From a virus, in the IMG/VR virus record IMGVR_UViG_3300027747_000047, positions 1-45,078 of that record: DNA of 45,078 nt. One strand, 5' to 3'. A model generated the notes under the pieces. The model had not been told where the DNA came from and ran no database searches. It worked only from the letters and a program-made list of their open reading frames with translations. Both the position numbers and the translations under genes were made by a program. Of this stretch, positions 1-8,395 are shown in pieces; within the stretch, counting starts at the first letter, position 1; every line of letters begins with the position of its first letter.

Positions 1-1
1 G

Positions 2-190
2 GAATCTGGTAAAGCTGACATGGCGCAAGACAAAGCCCTTATCAAAAAGGCCTTCAAGCAACATGATATGCAAGAACACAAGGGCGGCAAAGGCACTTCT
101 TTGAAGCTCAAAAAGGGCGGCGTGACTGGCGAGATGATGAAGTCTATGGGTCGTAACATGGCTCGTGTCGCAAACCAAAGGGGCAAATAA
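2..190 (+). CDS. C-terminal end of a small basic virion-region protein (partial)
   Basis: The reading frame is open from the left edge and stops at TAA 188-190, which overlaps the ATG of the next gene (TAATG). The visible 62 residues are rich in Lys and Gly, with a KGGKGTSLKLKKGG segment that I recognise as recurring in small proteins just upstream of the head-tail adaptor in uncultured aquatic phages. No enzymatic motif is visible. A role as a small head or internal virion component is inference from position only. The true start lies outside the window or at an internal ATG (for example position 20), so the full length is unknown. Confidence 0.6.
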   Translation, partial: ESGKADMAQDKALIKKAFKQHDMQEHKGGKGTSLKLKKGGVTGEMMKSMGRNMARVANQRGK

Positions 191-450
191 TGGCTACTTT
201 CAGTAAAAAAATGATGGGCAAAGAAGTTGGCGATGGTGCTTTCTACGCTCAACCACATGGCGAAGCTAATAAAAAAGCAAACGTAGTTGACCCTAACACT
301 TTGTCTGCTAAAAGCGTAAACCCATACACCCCTGCTCAACGCGTCAGTGCTGGTGATCCAGCCGCTGATGATGTTAAAACTACCGGCATCAAAGTCCGTG
401 GTACTGGCGCAGCTACTAAAGGCTTGATGGCACGAGGCCCGATGGCATGA
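190..450 (+). CDS. Conserved small structural-region protein, function unknown
   Basis: This 86-residue protein begins at an ATG overlapping the previous stop. An AAGGGG ribosome-binding site ends six bases upstream. The C-terminus (TTGIKVRGTGAATKGLMARGPM) resembles a basic Gly/Arg tail that I know from hypothetical proteins at the head-to-tail junction of uncultured aquatic podoviruses. No domain, signal peptide or membrane segment is visible. Its stop overlaps the adaptor start (ATGA at 447-450), so the two genes are probably translationally coupled. Minor head or head-tail protein is the most that context allows. Confidence 0.7.
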   Translation: MATFSKKMMGKEVGDGAFYAQPHGEANKKANVVDPNTLSAKSVNPYTPAQRVSAGDPAADDVKTTGIKVRGTGAATKGLMARGPMA

Positions 451-1175
451 CCTATTCTGAGTTACTAACAGCGATTCAGACGTATACAGAAAATACGTTT
501 CCTGCCACTACGTTGGCGGATAGCACAGTTGTGTCTTCAACGACCCAGTTGAATCGCTTTATTACTCAGGCTGAACAGCGTATCTATAACACTGTTCAGT
601 TTCCGTCGTTACGCAAAAACGTGACAGGTAGCGTGACTACTAGCAATAAATATTTATCTTGCCCCGATGATTTCTTGTCTACGTATTCTTTGGCTGTAAT
701 TGATACAGCAACGGGTAACTACGAATACCTGTTAAACAAAGATGTGAACTTCATCCGTCAGGCGTACCCCAACCCAACCACAGATACAGGTATTCCTAAA
801 TACTACGCGCTGTTTGGCCCAACTGTTAATACCAGCACAATTACTAATGAGCTCTCATTCATTGTTGGTCCAACCCCTGATGCGTCTTACTCCGTAGAGT
901 TGCACTATTACTATTACCCCGTGTCAATCACCGTTTCGTCTACTGGTCAGACTTGGCTGGGGGATAACTTTGACACAGTCCTTTTGTATGGTTCGCTGGT
1001 TGAAGCATATACCTACATGAAGGGCGAACAAGACATCATTACTTTGTACGATACCAAGTACAAAGAAGCACTTGCATTGGCTAAACGCCTCGGAGATGGG
1101 CTGGAGCGCAGTGATGCGTATCGTAGTGGTCAGGCTCGCGTGGCTCCGCTACCGCAAAATAGCGGGGTCCAATAA
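447..1175 (+). CDS. Head-tail adaptor/connector protein (P22 gp4 / SU10 adaptor type)
   Basis: This 242-residue protein has the layout of podoviral adaptors that bind under the portal ring. An N-terminal helix (TYSELLTAIQTYTEN) is followed by an FITQAEQRIYNTVQFPSLR helix, a beta-rich centre (LSFIVGPTP, YSVELHYYYYP) and C-terminal helices around YGSLVEAYTYMKGEQDIITLYDTKYKEALALAK. This pattern is known for the SU10-adaptor family. In the virion such proteins connect portal to nozzle and help retain DNA. It sits between small head genes and the fibre array, which fits. The start overlaps the upstream stop. The family assignment is by pattern recognition; the exact fold would need a profile search. 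Confidence 0.7.
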   Translation: MTYSELLTAIQTYTENTFPATTLADSTVVSSTTQLNRFITQAEQRIYNTVQFPSLRKNVTGSVTTSNKYLSCPDDFLSTYSLAVIDTATGNYEYLLNKDVNFIRQAYPNPTTDTGIPKYYALFGPTVNTSTITNELSFIVGPTPDASYSVELHYYYYPVSITVSSTGQTWLGDNFDTVLLYGSLVEAYTYMKGEQDIITLYDTKYKEALALAKRLGDGLERSDAYRSGQARVAPLPQNSGVQ

Positions 1176-1618
1176 TGGCGTTTACGGGTAATTGGGCAAC
1201 CAATACATTCAAGACCGGTTTACTTGATGGGGTGTTTAACTTCAATACTGGGACGTCTCAAGTATTTAATATTGCGTTGTATACCAACGCCGCTACGTTA
1301 GATGCCACTACTACAGCTTACACAAGCACAGGCGAAACATCTGGTGGTAACTATGCGGCGGGTGGACAAACACTGGTTATTAGCCAAATCCCCACAATCG
1401 GTAACCAGACCGGTGCGGCAACAACCTATCTGTCTTTTACTAATGCTGCATGGACAGGCTCCATCACCGCGAGAGGTGCTTTGATTTACTTGGCTAATGG
1501 CACGACTAACCCAACAGTTTGCGTGTTAGATTTTGGCGCAGATAAGACCTCAACTAACACATTCACCGTACAATTCCCAGCAGTCACTAATACGTCTGCA
1601 ATCATCCGACTCTCATAG
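1175..1618 (+). CDS. Small beta-rich tail/fibre protein, function unknown
   Basis: This 147-residue protein is rich in Thr, Ser, Asn and Gly with few charged residues, typical of beta-structured virion proteins. It starts at an ATG overlapping the adaptor stop (TAATG). The N-terminus (FTGNWATNTFKTGLLDGVFNF) and a central YLSFTNAAW segment match proteins I have seen directly after adaptor genes in aquatic phages, but no function is established. It heads the fibre array, so a minor tail or fibre-attachment role is plausible. No catalytic motif, signal peptide or membrane segment is visible. Confidence 0.65.
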   Translation: MAFTGNWATNTFKTGLLDGVFNFNTGTSQVFNIALYTNAATLDATTTAYTSTGETSGGNYAAGGQTLVISQIPTIGNQTGAATTYLSFTNAAWTGSITARGALIYLANGTTNPTVCVLDFGADKTSTNTFTVQFPAVTNTSAIIRLS

Positions 1619-1626
1619 GAGCACAT

Positions 1627-2226
1627 ATGCACAAAGAACAATCCGGTTTTGGCGATAACGCCGTAGCCACACTGCAAGCTAACGCATCCATCCCAGAGGG
1701 TATGGGCATTGAAGGCTTTTACAAAGTAGAGTGCCGTGACGCACAAGGCAACCTCAAGTGGGACGAAGCATTCCCTAACTTGGTCGTTGCTATTGGTAAG
1801 CAGTTGTTGCTGGACACCTTGCTCCGCACATCTGGCACTTACACCACAGTTGGCCCATTCTTGGGTTTGATTAACAACAGCACTACGTTTGCAGCCGCAG
1901 ACACTATGACTTCTAAGACATGGACTGAGTTGACTACCTATACCGTGGGCGGTTCAGCAGTGCGTGGAACAGCAGTGTTTGCAGCATCTACCTCGTCTGG
2001 TACGACTCCATCAAACGTCACTACGTCAACGGCTACGGCTATCACCTACACAATGACAGGTTCTGCTACTGTGTATGGATGTTTCTTGGTAACAGGTTCT
2101 GGCGCAGTCAGCACAATCTCTAGCACTGCGGGTACTTTGTACTCAGAAGGCAACTTCAGCACTGCCAAGACTGTTACATCTGGCGACACCGTAACTGTTA
2201 CTTACTCGACTACTGCGACTTCTTAA
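1627..2226 (+). CDS. Tail/fibre-associated protein, function unknown
   Basis: This 199-residue protein has a well-placed AGGAG site before the ATG. Residues 1-60 are mixed-charge and probably a folded anchoring domain (GIEGFYKVECRDAQGNLKW, then NLVVAIGKQLLLDTLL). The remaining two thirds are Ser/Thr-rich beta repeats ending in a TVTSGDTVTVTYS strand, as in fibre or decoration domains. The same architecture recurs in hypothetical proteins of uncultured aquatic phages. It lies between two other beta-rich tail genes with an 8-bp gap. Function beyond virion component is not supported. Confidence 0.65.
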   Translation: MHKEQSGFGDNAVATLQANASIPEGMGIEGFYKVECRDAQGNLKWDEAFPNLVVAIGKQLLLDTLLRTSGTYTTVGPFLGLINNSTTFAAADTMTSKTWTELTTYTVGGSAVRGTAVFAASTSSGTTPSNVTTSTATAITYTMTGSATVYGCFLVTGSGAVSTISSTAGTLYSEGNFSTAKTVTSGDTVTVTYSTTATS

Positions 2227-2236
2227 GGAGTCTTAA

Positions 2237-3280
2237 ATGGCTCTAGCCCTCAATGATCGGGTACAACAGACTGGCACAGCCAACACAACGGTAAGTTTTA
2301 CCTTATCGGGCTCTGTCACGGGCTTCCAATCCTTTGCCGTAGTGGGCAACGGGAACACCACCTATTACTCTGCCTTTGATGCTACGGGTAACTGGGAGGT
2401 GGGGATTGGCACGTACTCAACGACTGGCCCGACTCTCACGCGCACGACTATTCTGGCCTCTAGCAACTCTGGGTCAGCGGTTACGTTCTCTGGTACGGTC
2501 AACGTCTTTGTAACTTACCCTGCTGAGAAGTCCGTCAATCTAGACGGGTCTAACAACGTCAGCGCGTTGGGTACTGTGTCTTCTGGTACTTGGCAAGGTA
2601 CAACTGTAGGCGTGGCGTATGGTGGCACGGGCGTAACCGCATCAAGTGGCGCTAACTCGGTGATGCTGAGAGATGCAAACCAGAACGTATCTATTAACCG
2701 TTTAAATCAAGGCAGCACAACAGTTACTGCGGCGGGCGGCACAACTACCTTGACAGCGGCTTCTACATTTAGCCAGATTTTGACCGGTACGGGCGGACAG
2801 ACATTTAGATTGCCCGACGCTACGACACTGACAGCAACAACTGCTTTCCAGTTCAACAACAACGCTACTGGCACGCTAACGATTGTTGACAATGCTTCTG
2901 GCGCTGTGGGTACGATTGCCCCCGGTGGCGCGGCTGATATTGCCTTGCTTTCTAACGGCACAGTAGGCGGAACATGGGACGTCCATGCTTATATACCTGA
3001 GAATGTGCAGTGGGGCACTAACTCTCTTGCGCTTGGTTCTACTGTAATTTCTGGCGGTACATGGCAAGGCGGCACTATTGCTACTGGCTACGGCGGTACA
3101 GGGCTGACAAGTTATGCCGCAGGCGACTTGCTTTACTACGTGTCTGGTACGGCTCTATCTAAAGTGCCAATCGGTGCTAACGGATATATTTTGACTTCTA
3201 ACGGTAGTGCGCCAACATGGGCTGTTAACACAGCAGCTACAGCAGACCAAGCGTACTACCTAGCTTTTATGATGGGATAA
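2237..3280 (+). CDS. Tail fibre protein with repeated GGTG trimer-type motifs
   Basis: This 347-residue fibre-like protein has an AAGGAG site upstream. The N-terminal 110 residues (ALNDRVQQTGTANTTVSFTL, WEVGIGTY, TLTRTTILASS) match a tail-fibre anchor domain common in siphoviral and podoviral fibres, where the C-terminal part projects away from the virion. Two copies of a SGTWQG(T/G)T-x-GYGGTG motif (around 105-130 and 270-300) and a GANGYILTSNGSAPTWA motif near the end are typical of beta-helical or collagen-like phage fibres. Receptor binding is inference from class. It shares the xLxSNGSAPTW motif with the fibre at 3611-4942, suggesting module exchange. Confidence 0.7.
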   Translation: MALALNDRVQQTGTANTTVSFTLSGSVTGFQSFAVVGNGNTTYYSAFDATGNWEVGIGTYSTTGPTLTRTTILASSNSGSAVTFSGTVNVFVTYPAEKSVNLDGSNNVSALGTVSSGTWQGTTVGVAYGGTGVTASSGANSVMLRDANQNVSINRLNQGSTTVTAAGGTTTLTAASTFSQILTGTGGQTFRLPDATTLTATTAFQFNNNATGTLTIVDNASGAVGTIAPGGAADIALLSNGTVGGTWDVHAYIPENVQWGTNSLALGSTVISGGTWQGGTIATGYGGTGLTSYAAGDLLYYVSGTALSKVPIGANGYILTSNGSAPTWAVNTAATADQAYYLAFMMG

Positions 3281-3283
3281 GAA

Positions 3284-3610
3284 ATGGCAACCTACACCAA
3301 CGTATCGTATGGAGTAAAGAACGTCAGCACGGGCGGCTCTACTGCAACGACAGTAGCGGCATCGACCACTTTGGCTATAGCCAGCCTTGTGGTATCTAAC
3401 ACCTCTACTTCACCTATCACTTGTGACGTTTACTTTACCCGTTCAGCGGTCAACTACTACCTAGTCAAAGGCGCAACAGTGGCGGTGGGCGGTTCAAACG
3501 AATGTATTCAAGGCAACAGGATTATTTTGCAAGCAGCAGATGTTCTGGTTGTGGTCTCAAGTGCGGCATCTTCAGCCGATGCTTGGGTATCAGGATTGAC
3601 GGTGGTCTAA
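3284..3610 (+). CDS. Small beta-sandwich-like fibre-region protein, function unknown
   Basis: This 108-residue protein is almost free of charged residues and rich in Val, Ser and Thr. Alternating hydrophobic strands (TLAIASLVVSNTST, ITCDVYFTRS, YYLVKGATVAVGG, DVLVVVSSAAS) suggest a single small beta-sandwich. Such one-domain proteins occur between fibre genes in aquatic phages and may cap or decorate fibres, but this is inference. It starts four bases after the upstream stop and its stop abuts the next ATG (TAAATG). No signal peptide or catalytic motif is seen. Confidence 0.6.
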   Translation: MATYTNVSYGVKNVSTGGSTATTVAASTTLAIASLVVSNTSTSPITCDVYFTRSAVNYYLVKGATVAVGGSNECIQGNRIILQAADVLVVVSSAASSADAWVSGLTVV

Positions 3611-4942
3611 ATGGCAGTAATCGGTAACTCCTCTACACAACAGGCTTTCACGCCAGCCGTTGATTACTTCAGCGGTACGGGTTCCGCCACGGCATTCACG
3701 CTGTCTCGCCCAGTTGCGTCTGTGGCGCAGGTGCAGGTGGTTATTGATAACGTAGCCCAGAACCCCAGTTCAGCCTACACAGTAAGCAGCAACACCATCA
3801 CATTTACGTCTGCTCCACTGAGCGGGACAAATAACATTTATGTTTACTACACAAGTCCAATAACGGATGTAATTGCACCGGGGCAAAACACAGTAAACAC
3901 AAACTCTCTGACTTCCAGCCTATCGCTGACTACGCCTACTCTTGTAACACCAAACATAACTACAGGCTTAACTCTTACTGGTTCTGCTGGAACGGCGGGT
4001 CAGTATTTACAGTCTAATGGTTCTGGCGCGGCTCCTACTTGGGTTACGGCTTCTACGCCATTAGTAAATTATTTAATTGTTGCTGGCGGAGGCGGAGGCG
4101 GCGGCGCTGGCGGTGGTGGAGCAGGTGGAGTTCTTGCTTCTACTACTTCTGTTACACCGGGGACTTCTTACACAATTACTGTTGGTGGAGGTGGTTCTGG
4201 GGCAACTCAAGGCGCTGCCACACAAGGAGCAACTGGTTCTAATACAACGGCTTTCGGGCTAACCGCATCTGGCGGTGGTGGTGGTGGTGCATATGCTAAC
4301 GGTAGTAGCACATCTCAAAACGGATTATCTGGTGGTTCTGGTGGAGGCGGTGGTTGGTATTACGCAGGGGCATCTAGCGGAGGTTCTGGCACATCTGGTC
4401 AAGGCTATGCTGGCGGTTCAAACGCTTATTCATCTGCAAACCCATACTCATCTGGAGGTGGCGGAGGTGCTGGCGCTGTTGGCGCAAATGCTGTTTCTAA
4501 TAGTGTTGCTGGTGCTGGTGGAGTTGGAATTGTTTCTGCAATTACTGGTACTTCCTATTATTGGGGCGGTGGTGGTGGAGGTGGCGGGCAAACTGGAACC
4601 GCTGGAAATGGTGGTTTAGGCGGTGGCGGTGGCGGTGCTTGCTGGAATACCGGAACCGCTGGCACAGGCGGTGGCTCGGCGCTAAATACGGGGGGCAATG
4701 GTCAACTAAACGCAGCCCAATCAGGTGCCTGCGTAGGTGGCGCTGGCGGAACAAACACAGGGGGTGGTGGTGGCGGAATGGGCATTTCCGTTACTCTAGG
4801 TGGTGCGGGAGGTTCTGGAATAGTTGTAGTTGCCTACTCAACCGCATACAAGTTAGCCACAGCCACAGGTACATACACGCAAACATCTTCTGGCGGTAAT
4901 TACATATTTCAATTCACAGGGTCGGGAACGATAACTTTCTAA
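3611..4942 (+). CDS. Glycine-rich tail fibre/adhesin protein
   Basis: This 443-residue protein has three parts. Residues 1-90 form an anchor domain with the pattern FSGTGSATAFTLSRP, V-x-Q-x-PSSAYTVS and TFTSAPLSGTNNI. Residues 95-150 form a linker ending in QYLQSNGSGAAPTWV. From about residue 158 a long glycine-rich domain begins (LIVAGGGGGGG) with regularly spaced GGGGG runs, ending in GSGIVVVAYS and a final beta strand. This matches the phage glycine-rich domain family, whose best-studied relatives are the polyglycine-II adhesins at the tips of T-even fibres (gp38). A receptor-binding role is inferred. The anchor is paralogous to that of the gene at 6179. Overlapping same-strand frames in the GGN-rich stretch are shadows. 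Confidence 0.75.
   Translation: MAVIGNSSTQQAFTPAVDYFSGTGSATAFTLSRPVASVAQVQVVIDNVAQNPSSAYTVSSNTITFTSAPLSGTNNIYVYYTSPITDVIAPGQNTVNTNSLTSSLSLTTPTLVTPNITTGLTLTGSAGTAGQYLQSNGSGAAPTWVTASTPLVNYLIVAGGGGGGGAGGGGAGGVLASTTSVTPGTSYTITVGGGGSGATQGAATQGATGSNTTAFGLTASGGGGGGAYANGSSTSQNGLSGGSGGGGGWYYAGASSGGSGTSGQGYAGGSNAYSSANPYSSGGGGGAGAVGANAVSNSVAGAGGVGIVSAITGTSYYWGGGGGGGGQTGTAGNGGLGGGGGGACWNTGTAGTGGGSALNTGGNGQLNAAQSGACVGGAGGTNTGGGGGGMGISVTLGGAGGSGIVVVAYSTAYKLATATGTYTQTSSGGNYIFQFTGSGTITF
4084..4824 (+). repeat. Degenerate GGTGGCGG-type repeat coding for polyglycine
   Basis: This stretch is built from near-repeats of GGTGGTGGCGG/GGAGGTGGC separated by Ser, Thr, Ala and Asn codons. It encodes the glycine-rich domain of the surrounding fibre gene. 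Similar stretches occur at about 5419-6075 and 11014-11570 in two other fibre genes. Such low-complexity DNA is a natural substrate for slippage and for recombination between fibre genes. Confidence 0.7.
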
Positions 4943-4954
4943 GAGGAAAAACAC

Positions 4955-5308
4955 ATGTCACATTTTGCAAAAGTAGTAGACGGCATCGTTACACAAGTTA
5001 TCGTTGCTGAACCTGAGTTTTTTCAAACATTTGTGGACTCAAGTCCCGGTGAGTGGATTCAGACTTCGTACAACACACACGGTGGTGTTCATGCTAACGG
5101 CGGTACTCCACTGCGTAAGAACTACGCTGGTATCGGCTATTCATATGACCGCACAAAAGACGCATTCATCCCACCAAAGCCATTTGCAAGTTGGGTATTG
5201 AACGATGACACTTGTCTATGGGGCGCACCAACTCCAATGCCAACAGACGATAAGTTCTACGAGTGGGATGAAGCCACTACGTCTTGGAAAGAATTAACAG
5301 AGGCTTAA
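4955..5308 (+). CDS. Conserved fibre-associated protein (tail assembly or tip accessory)
   Basis: This 117-residue protein starts after a good AGAGG site. The sequence is highly characteristic: MSHFAKVVDGIVTQVIVAE, then WIQTSYNTHGGVH, LRKNYAGIGYSYD, DAFIPPKPFASWVLN and a final YEWDEATTSWKEL. I recognise the same order of motifs in small proteins and fibre C-termini of cyanophages and other aquatic phages, but no biochemical role is established. It contrasts with its neighbours in being rich in aromatic and charged residues, so it folds differently from the fibres. Lying between two glycine-rich fibre genes, it may be an assembly chaperone or a separately encoded tip; this is inference. Confidence 0.65.
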   Translation: MSHFAKVVDGIVTQVIVAEPEFFQTFVDSSPGEWIQTSYNTHGGVHANGGTPLRKNYAGIGYSYDRTKDAFIPPKPFASWVLNDDTCLWGAPTPMPTDDKFYEWDEATTSWKELTEA

Positions 5309-5309
5309 T

Positions 5310-6182
5310 ATGGCTATAAGCACCATAGACCTAACCAAAGCGGTAGTAAATGTATTGCCCGTTGCTAACGGGGGTACTGGTAATGGTTCTTTATATTCCA
5401 CTGTAATTTTAGTTGTAGGTGGCGGTGGAGGAGCCAAATCTGGCGGAGGCGGTGCAGGTGGAGTTATACAAACAACTACCAACTTTACTTCTGGCACTTC
5501 TTACACAGTAACTATAGGCGCTGGCGGTGCTGGGCTATCTTCAAATGGCTCAACTGGATACGGAAACACAGGTGGAAATTCTGTTTTGGGTTCGTTCACT
5601 GCTATTGGCGGTGGCGGCGGCGGAAACTCTGCGGATGCTAATCCTCCGGGTGGTCCCGGTGGTTCTGGTGGCGGCGGTGGCGGAACCGGAAGCGCTTCAT
5701 ATGCAACTGTAGGCGGAGCAGGCACTGCTGGGCAAGGATTTAATGGTGGGTCAAACAACGCACTTTCTGGTGCGCCTTATCCATCTGCTGGTGGCGGCGG
5801 CGCTGGAAACCCCGGGGGAAATGCATTTTTAGGACAAAATTCTGCTGGTAATGGTGGAAATGGAATAGCCTCTTATATTTCTGGGACGATTGGTTATTAT
5901 GGAGGTGGGGGTGGCGGTGGAACTCCTACTTCTGGTACTGGAGGGTCTGGTGGCACAGGTGGCGGAGGCGCTGGTTCTGGTTCTGGCAATGGTACTTCTG
6001 GTACGGCTAATACCGGAGGCGGTGGCGGCGGCGCACTTAATGGCGCTACTGGTGGGTCAGGCGGTTCTGGAATCGTAATTGTTTCCTATCCCGGTTCTCA
6101 ACGCGGTACAGGTGGAACAGTAACTACTTCTGGTGGAAATACCATCCATACGTTTACATCAAGCGGGACATACACAGCATGA
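5310..6182 (+). CDS. Glycine-rich tail fibre/adhesin protein (second copy)
   Basis: This 290-residue protein has a short N-terminus (about 30 residues with VVNVLPVANGGTGNGS, a fibre trimer-type motif). It then passes into the same glycine-rich domain as the gene at 3611: STVILVVGGGGGA at the start, GGVIQTTTNFTSGTSYTVTIGAGG next, and SGGSGIVIVSYPG plus a terminal beta segment at the end. Relative to the 3611 protein it lacks the large anchor domain, so it may be a tip subunit that sits on another fibre. A GAGG site precedes the ATG. Its end overlaps the next start (ATGA). Antisense frames rich in Pro are shadows. Confidence 0.75.
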   Translation: MAISTIDLTKAVVNVLPVANGGTGNGSLYSTVILVVGGGGGAKSGGGGAGGVIQTTTNFTSGTSYTVTIGAGGAGLSSNGSTGYGNTGGNSVLGSFTAIGGGGGGNSADANPPGGPGGSGGGGGGTGSASYATVGGAGTAGQGFNGGSNNALSGAPYPSAGGGGAGNPGGNAFLGQNSAGNGGNGIASYISGTIGYYGGGGGGGTPTSGTGGSGGTGGGGAGSGSGNGTSGTANTGGGGGGALNGATGGSGGSGIVIVSYPGSQRGTGGTVTTSGGNTIHTFTSSGTYTA

Positions 6183-7168
6183 GTTACATAGGCAACGCCC
6201 CAATCTCAGCAGCCTTCCTGACTGATACGTTCAGCGGGACAGGCTCACAAACAGCGTTCACCATGACGGTGGCTCCTGCCAACACGTCTTCAATCATCGT
6301 TGCCGTAACGGGCGTACTCCAAGACCCATCAACCTATTCTGTATCAGGCACAACCCTGACCTTCTCTGCCGCGCCTCCAAGCGGTACAAGCAACATCAGC
6401 GTCAGATACCTTGGCATTCCAGCCAGCGGAGTAACGACTACAGCCTACAGAACAGTAACCGAGTTCACAGCAACATCGGGGCAGACATCATTCAGTGTGC
6501 CTTCTTATACCGTTGGCTACATTGATGTTTATCGTAACGGCGTGATGCTTGGTACTGCCGACTTCACAGCCACAACAGGTACAACAGTAGTACTAGCGTC
6601 AGGCGCAACAACAGGCGACTTAATCCGTACAGAGAGTTTCTATGTAAGTTCGGTGTTGAATGCTATTCCTGCTACTGCGGGTAGCGTGAGTTCTACTTAT
6701 TTGGTAGATGCTTCTGTGACTCAGGCTAAGTTGTCAACCAATGTGGCGGGTAATGGGCCAGCGTTTAGTGCTTGTGCATCAGGTAGTCAAGCATTGACAC
6801 AAAGTACTTGGAATAAAGTTAATTTTGGAACTGAAATATTTGATACTAATAACAACTTTGCGTCTAGTCGTTTTACCCCTACTGTTGCTGGCTATTATCA
6901 AATTTCTTCAAATATAAATTTTGGTTCTGGTGCCAGCGTAACTGACAGCAGAGTTTCTTTATATAAGAATGGTTCAGTATATGTATCTGGAACGGCTATT
7001 GGCGCAACAAATTCAAATGGTACTCCGTTTACTGGATTGGCTTATGCAAACGGGTCAACTGATTATTTTGAAATTTATGCTTACACGGGTACTGCTTCTA
7101 CAACATTGTATGGTGATGCAGGTGGACCATACACTACGTTTCAAGGCGTTTTGGTAAGGAGTGCGTAA
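6179..7168 (+). CDS. Tail fibre with C1q/TNF-like C-terminal domain
   Basis: This 329-residue protein starts with an anchor domain (FSGTGSQTAFTMT, V-x-QDPSTYSVSG, TFSAAPPSGTSNISVRY) paralogous to residues 20-85 of the gene at 3611. A second beta segment follows (VTEFTATSGQTSFSVPSYTVGYIDVYRNGV). The C-terminal 130 residues look like a C1q-like jelly roll: WNKVNFGTEIFD, FTPTVAGYYQISSNINF, RVSLYKNG and a final TTFQGVLVRS strand. C1q-like domains form trimers and bind ligands, so a receptor-binding tip is likely. The ATG overlaps the upstream stop and no clear ribosome-binding site precedes it, suggesting coupled translation. Confidence 0.72.
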   Translation: MSYIGNAPISAAFLTDTFSGTGSQTAFTMTVAPANTSSIIVAVTGVLQDPSTYSVSGTTLTFSAAPPSGTSNISVRYLGIPASGVTTTAYRTVTEFTATSGQTSFSVPSYTVGYIDVYRNGVMLGTADFTATTGTTVVLASGATTGDLIRTESFYVSSVLNAIPATAGSVSSTYLVDASVTQAKLSTNVAGNGPAFSACASGSQALTQSTWNKVNFGTEIFDTNNNFASSRFTPTVAGYYQISSNINFGSGASVTDSRVSLYKNGSVYVSGTAIGATNSNGTPFTGLAYANGSTDYFEIYAYTGTASTTLYGDAGGPYTTFQGVLVRSA

Positions 7169-7335
7169 TGAGTTTATATGAAAAAATAATAGCCATTTAT
7201 CCAGAGTTACAAAATCATAACTTTGCTTTTGGAACTATCCTTTTGCAAAACGACTCTGACGGCAAAGGCGATTACATTTCTAAGTGGGAACACCCAACAT
7301 TGCCACGCCCAACTGAGGAGCAACTAAATGACTAA
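7168..7335 (+). CDS. Short XkdW/tail-fibre-assembly-like protein
   Basis: This 55-residue gene starts at ATG 7168, overlapping the previous stop (TAATG) and preceded by AAGGAG with six-base spacing. It ends at TAA 7333-7335, overlapping the next gene by eight bases. The protein has YEKIIAIYPELQNHNFAFGTILLQND followed by YISKWEHPTLPRPTEEQL. The W-x-HP-x-x-P-x-PT-x-EQL ending is a hallmark of XkdW-like and tail-fibre-assembly chaperone-like small proteins encoded beside phage fibres. A role in folding or attaching the adjacent fibre (7328-8395) is the likely reading. Confidence 0.65.
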   Translation: MSLYEKIIAIYPELQNHNFAFGTILLQNDSDGKGDYISKWEHPTLPRPTEEQLND

Positions 7336-8395
7336 TGCTGTAGCACTAGCACAGAGCGGTTCAAGCAACGTAACCTTCCGCAACCGCATCATAAACGGGG
7401 CTATGGTCATAGACCAGAGAAACGCAGGGGCTAGTGTTACTCAAACAACTGGCAATTTGTTTCCAGTAGATAGATTTTTTATTACTGGTTCTGTCGCTTC
7501 TAAATTTACTGCACAACAATCTTCTACTGCTCCAGCAGGATTTAACAAGTCATTATTGATTACTTCATCTTCCGCTTACAGTGTTGGCTCAGGTGATTTT
7601 TTTGTCCTTGCTCAAAATATTGAAGGCTACAACGTTGCCGATTTAAACTGGGGAACGGCTAACGCAAAGACTGTTACTTTATCGTTTCAAGTTTATTCAA
7701 GCCTTACTGGTACTTTTGGTGGCGCTTTAGTAGGTGGTTCAACATACTCTTATCCGTTTACATACACAGTTTCCTCTGCAAATACTTGGACAACCATTAG
7801 CGTAACTGTTGCTGGGCCGACATCAGGTGGAACTTGGGACATAACAAATGGCTCAGGGTTGATTGTTAGGTTTGGATTAGGTGTTGGTACTACATATAGT
7901 GGAACTGCGGGCTCATGGACTGCAAATAACTATTTTTCTGCTACTGGCGCAGTCTCAGTCGTAGGCACATCAGGCGCAACCTTCTACATCACAGGTGTGC
8001 AACTAGAAGCAGGGACAACAGCATCCCCATTTGAGTACCGCCAGTACGGTACGGAGTTTATTCTTTGCCAAAGATACTATCAAACTTTTGGTAATACCTC
8101 TTATGCAGGAATTGCAGCAGGTTTAAACAATAATACAAATACAAAATCCGCGTTTGCTATGGCATACAACACAGCAATGCGAGCCGCGCCAACAGTTACT
8201 TTTTCAAATTTAATTGTTACTGATAGAACTGCCTATGACACAACCGTTAGTTCTATTAGTCTTACACAGGCAGGTGCAAATAGTTTGTTTATATTTTTTA
8301 ATTTATCTTCTACTGCGGGGGGAAATAATACGCCTACCTTGCTTTGTGTAACAAACGGAACAACAGGTTCTTTGATGTGTTCATCGGAGTTATAA
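7328..8395 (+). CDS. Tail fibre/receptor-binding protein with carbohydrate-binding-like fold
   Basis: This 355-residue protein begins after GGAG and overlaps the preceding small gene. It follows a widespread fibre-domain pattern: NVTFRNRIINGAMVIDQRNAG near the N-terminus, LFPVDRFFITG, a galactose-binding-like beta sandwich in the middle, then GVQLEAGTTASPFEYRQYGTE and FILCQRYYQTFG. In known phages this LEAG-x-TA-x-PFE-x-R-x-YG-x-E-x-x-LCQRYY block closes a carbohydrate-binding-type domain. The last 90 residues form another Ser/Thr-rich beta domain that would be the distal tip. Binding to a host surface polysaccharide is inference from the domain class. Confidence 0.72.
   Translation: MTNAVALAQSGSSNVTFRNRIINGAMVIDQRNAGASVTQTTGNLFPVDRFFITGSVASKFTAQQSSTAPAGFNKSLLITSSSAYSVGSGDFFVLAQNIEGYNVADLNWGTANAKTVTLSFQVYSSLTGTFGGALVGGSTYSYPFTYTVSSANTWTTISVTVAGPTSGGTWDITNGSGLIVRFGLGVGTTYSGTAGSWTANNYFSATGAVSVVGTSGATFYITGVQLEAGTTASPFEYRQYGTEFILCQRYYQTFGNTSYAGIAAGLNNNTNTKSAFAMAYNTAMRAAPTVTFSNLIVTDRTAYDTTVSSISLTQAGANSLFIFFNLSSTAGGNNTPTLLCVTNGTTGSLMCSSEL

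Noticed and set aside
4039-4899. Several same-strand and antisense frames rich in Trp/Arg, Leu/Val or His/Arg
   Set aside because: They are frame shadows of the GGN repeat coding for polyglycine.
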